Assembly: GCA_902795755.1 (NCBI GenBank)
Contig: CADBMO010000102.1
Location: 1-7,580 of the forward strand
Origin: an uncultured Erysipelotrichaceae bacterium
GTDB taxonomy: Bacteria > Bacillota_I > Bacilli_A > RF39 > UBA660
DNA: 7,580 nucleotides
Direction: 5' to 3'
The first letter of the stretch is position 1, and every line of letters starts with the position of its first letter. The notes under the pieces were generated by a model, which saw nothing but the letters and a program-made list of their open reading frames with translations, was not told the origin of the DNA and made no database searches. Positions 5,964-7,580 of the stretch are shown here, one piece after another. Made by a program: the position numbers and the translations under genes.

Positions 5964-5991
5964 ATCATACTTTTATTATTTTTTCTACTAA
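5964..5991 (-). promoter_or_regulatory. Candidate promoter for the SPFH gene
   Basis: TATGAT (5964-5969) is a fair -10 with TTAGTA (5986-5991) 16 bases upstream as a weak -35. It lies between the upstream terminator and the ribosome binding site, where a promoter is expected, but in such AT-rich DNA chance matches are common. Confidence 0.35.
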
Positions 5992-6029
5992 TTTGTATTA
6001 ATAATTGAATTAGCGTATTTATATAATAA

Positions 6030-6051
6030 AAAAGGCTTTTAAAAGCCTTTT
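6030..6051 (-). terminator. Strong terminator of the cysteine-rich surface protein gene
   Basis: AAAAGGCTTTT and its inverse form a 22-bp perfect palindrome with a GGC/GCC core, followed on the minus strand by a T run ending in TTTTTTATT. The TAA stop (6050-6052) overlaps the first arm, so the hairpin begins as translation ends. Confidence 0.88.
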
Positions 6052-7580
6052 AATTATATTTACATGCTTTTTGGCAAGCTAAGTTTTTATCACCATTTGT
6101 AACATAATCAGTTTTATGATTACCATTGTGTAGCCATACATTATTGCCCATTGGTACATATTTTTTAGTACTATCCGTTTGATTACCAGTAATAAAATTC
6201 CAACCATGATCTGCTATTATTCCATTAGAATTAGGTATTTGCTCACAGACAAATCTAATATTATCAGCTCTAATACCATATAACCCATTTACTTTGTTTG
6301 AACCATGATCTTTGCATGCTGCTTCCCCAGCAGCAGATTTTTGATATACAACCATAGCTGCATCATCATCATGAATATCTAAAGAACTTCCAACATCTGA
6401 TTTTCCTTTTGGAGCAGGGCAATATTGACCATTATAATTAGATTTATAGCAATTGCAATTATACATGTCATCACTTGACATTTTAATATGTAAAACCGGA
6501 CTATGAGGATATTTATCTTCTTTGGTTTGTTTCTTATTTGCGTTTTTAGCATCTTCTTTATTAATTAAAAAGTTCATATCACAGCTTGAATCATTTATAG
6601 CATTGTTTTCAAGTGATAACCATCTATAAATTTTTGCATCCGAATCAACTTTTTTTACACTAGAGCAACAATCGAATGTATTACATGCCCGGCTTTCTGT
6701 TGGATAAGTTCTAGAACAAACATGACCCGTATATTTATCAGAAACCACTTTAGTGTTAGTTCTTGTTTGAGAACCAGTACCACAGGTTTTGCTACAAGAA
6801 CCATATCTACCATATTCAATATTTTCACTTTTCTCACTACACTGTTTATATACAGTGTAACCATTTGAAGCAGGGGCAGAGTTAGAATTGGAATTTCCTG
6901 CTAAATCTGTTGCATTTATAATTAACAAATGTACACCTGAACCATCTAACGAGTTTGATAAATGCGCACCATACCCATTTATTTCCCATCTCTCAGCACC
7001 ATCTTTATACCAAGATTTAACTCCACTATCGTTTGCATAATTTGAAGTTACATTGCCAATCCCACTAGTCTCATCATAAATATTAAAGTATCCCTTAGCA
7101 ACGTTTGAATTGTATTGAAGATTTGGAAATCTCTCAAGTTTAACATTAGTTATTGTTGGTGCAACAGTATCAACACCAAATGATGTGCTTTTTTGCCAAT
7201 ACCCTCCATCTTTATCTTCTAAATATAATGATGTAGCACTTTGTTTTTGATCAGAGAAAGAAGCACAAAACTTATTATCTATATTCCCTTCATCATTTAC
7301 TTTTATTCTTTTTTCACCTATTTGAACATATTCTATAAAACTATCTAGGTTTTTTCCTTCGGGAATCTTTGGTATTATACATAAAGTAAGATTACCATCA
7401 TTTCCTAAGTTTTCTTTATTAAACCAACCACTATCCGTTCTAGAAACTTCTTTATTGCTTCCATTATAAAACTTATATGATGCTTGTGGCCCGTTTATTG
7501 TCCTTATTTCTATAGAATCAAGCGTTGCAGCATAATCACATTCACCATTAGTATAATCACTATATTTATATGTTGCATGA
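6050..7580 (-). CDS. Exported cysteine-rich protein with Ig-like region and TSP1-like repeat (5' end outside window)
   Basis: The frame is open from the window edge to the TAA, giving the last 509 residues. The TTG at 6926-6928 that begins a shorter reading is an internal Leu codon, since coding-quality sequence continues upstream of it. Counting from the edge, residues 1-130 are beta-rich. About 135-235 looks like a bacterial Ig-like domain (DTVAPTITNV at its start, INATDLAGNS near its end). About 255-305 is a thrombospondin type-1-like repeat (YGSCSKTCGTGSQTR, then PTESRACNTFDC). The last 200 residues are a cysteine-rich domain I cannot assign, ending LACQKACKYN. Eighteen cysteines are visible, which suggests disulphide-bonded extracellular folding. 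No LPxTG signal or C-terminal membrane segment is present, so anchoring, if any, is at the unseen N terminus. A role in adhesion or host contact is inference. Confidence 0.8.
   Translation of the reverse strand, partial: HATYKYSDYTNGECDYAATLDSIEIRTINGPQASYKFYNGSNKEVSRTDSGWFNKENLGNDGNLTLCIIPKIPEGKNLDSFIEYVQIGEKRIKVNDEGNIDNKFCASFSDQKQSATSLYLEDKDGGYWQKSTSFGVDTVAPTITNVKLERFPNLQYNSNVAKGYFNIYDETSGIGNVTSNYANDSGVKSWYKDGAERWEINGYGAHLSNSLDGSGVHLLIINATDLAGNSNSNSAPASNGYTVYKQCSEKSENIEYGRYGSCSKTCGTGSQTRTNTKVVSDKYTGHVCSRTYPTESRACNTFDCCSSVKKVDSDAKIYRWLSLENNAINDSSCDMNFLINKEDAKNANKKQTKEDKYPHSPVLHIKMSSDDMYNCNCYKSNYNGQYCPAPKGKSDVGSSLDIHDDDAAMVVYQKSAAGEAACKDHGSNKVNGLYGIRADNIRFVCEQIPNSNGIIADHGWNFITGNQTDSTKKYVPMGNNVWLHNGNHKTDYVTNGDKNLACQKACKYN
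6665..6817 (-). other. Thrombospondin type-1-like repeat within the surface protein
   Basis: The domain reads Y-G-R-Y-G-S-C-S-K-T-C-G-T-G, then QTR, a 15-residue stretch, HVC, PTESRAC and FDC. This matches the TSP1 order W..W..C..TCG.G...R, C, C, C. Tyr replaces both Trp residues, and the cysteine that usually follows the Arg layer is absent. TSP1 repeats are widespread in animals and apicomplexans and uncommon in bacteria. Confidence 0.65.

Noticed and set aside
6655..6864. Minus-strand 69-codon frame
   Set aside because: It is an alternative frame inside the TSP1-like region of the cysteine-rich protein.
6050..6928. A 292-residue protein starting at TTG 6928
   Set aside because: The frame continues without a stop to position 7580, with Ig-like domain sequence crossing the TTG, so this is an internal Leu codon of a longer protein.
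1..7580. CRISPR array, tRNA, rRNA, insertion sequence ends or transposase
   Set aside because: No regularly spaced direct repeats, cloverleaf-like sequence or transposase motifs were seen by eye; the only repeats are the protein-coding Ser/Asp tracts.

Overview
The window is very AT-rich, uses TGG for tryptophan and TAA, TAG and TGA as stops, and carries strong AGGAGG-type ribosome binding sites and T-tailed hairpin terminators. This points to a low-GC Firmicutes/Bacilli-type bacterium with the standard bacterial code, perhaps one of the small-genome gut lineages near RF39 or Erysipelotrichales (inference). Every supported gene is on the minus strand, so transcription runs from position 7580 towards 1.

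In transcription order: (1) 7580-6050 is the C-terminal 509 residues of a cysteine-rich exported protein with a bacterial Ig-like region, a thrombospondin type-1-like repeat and an unrecognised cysteine-rich end, closed by a strong terminator. (2) 5930-3965 is a two-gene unit: an SPFH-family protein of the YdjI type with a C-terminal zinc ribbon, then, one base later, a membrane protein with a Ser/Asp/Gly-rich linker, a TIM44-like domain and a zinc ribbon. A hairpin follows its stop codon. (3) 3918-1917 holds a second full-length copy of that membrane protein and then a two-gene split version: a membrane/linker half (2829-2443) overlapping a soluble TIM44-like/zinc-ribbon half (2453-1917). It also ends in a hairpin. 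(4) 1880-1530 is an unrecognised 116-residue protein. (5) 1458-1240 is a 72-residue protein resembling a stand-alone RNA polymerase alpha C-terminal domain, with its own promoter and terminator. (6) 1179-85 is the N-terminal part of a class B penicillin-binding protein that stops being PBP-like just after its SxN motif, next to a different open frame running off the window's left edge.

The most coherent system is 5930-1917: an SPFH scaffold beside three related membrane modules, with a CxxC...CxxC zinc ribbon at the end of four of the five polypeptides. By analogy with the Bacillus subtilis PspA-YdjGHI membrane-stress module, the membrane proteins may anchor or recruit the SPFH protein at the membrane. 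That is inference; no PspA homologue is visible here. The other points of note are the PBP chimeric junction, the TSP1-like repeat in a bacterial protein, the small alpha-CTD-like protein, and the repeated placement of stop codons inside or beside terminator hairpins.
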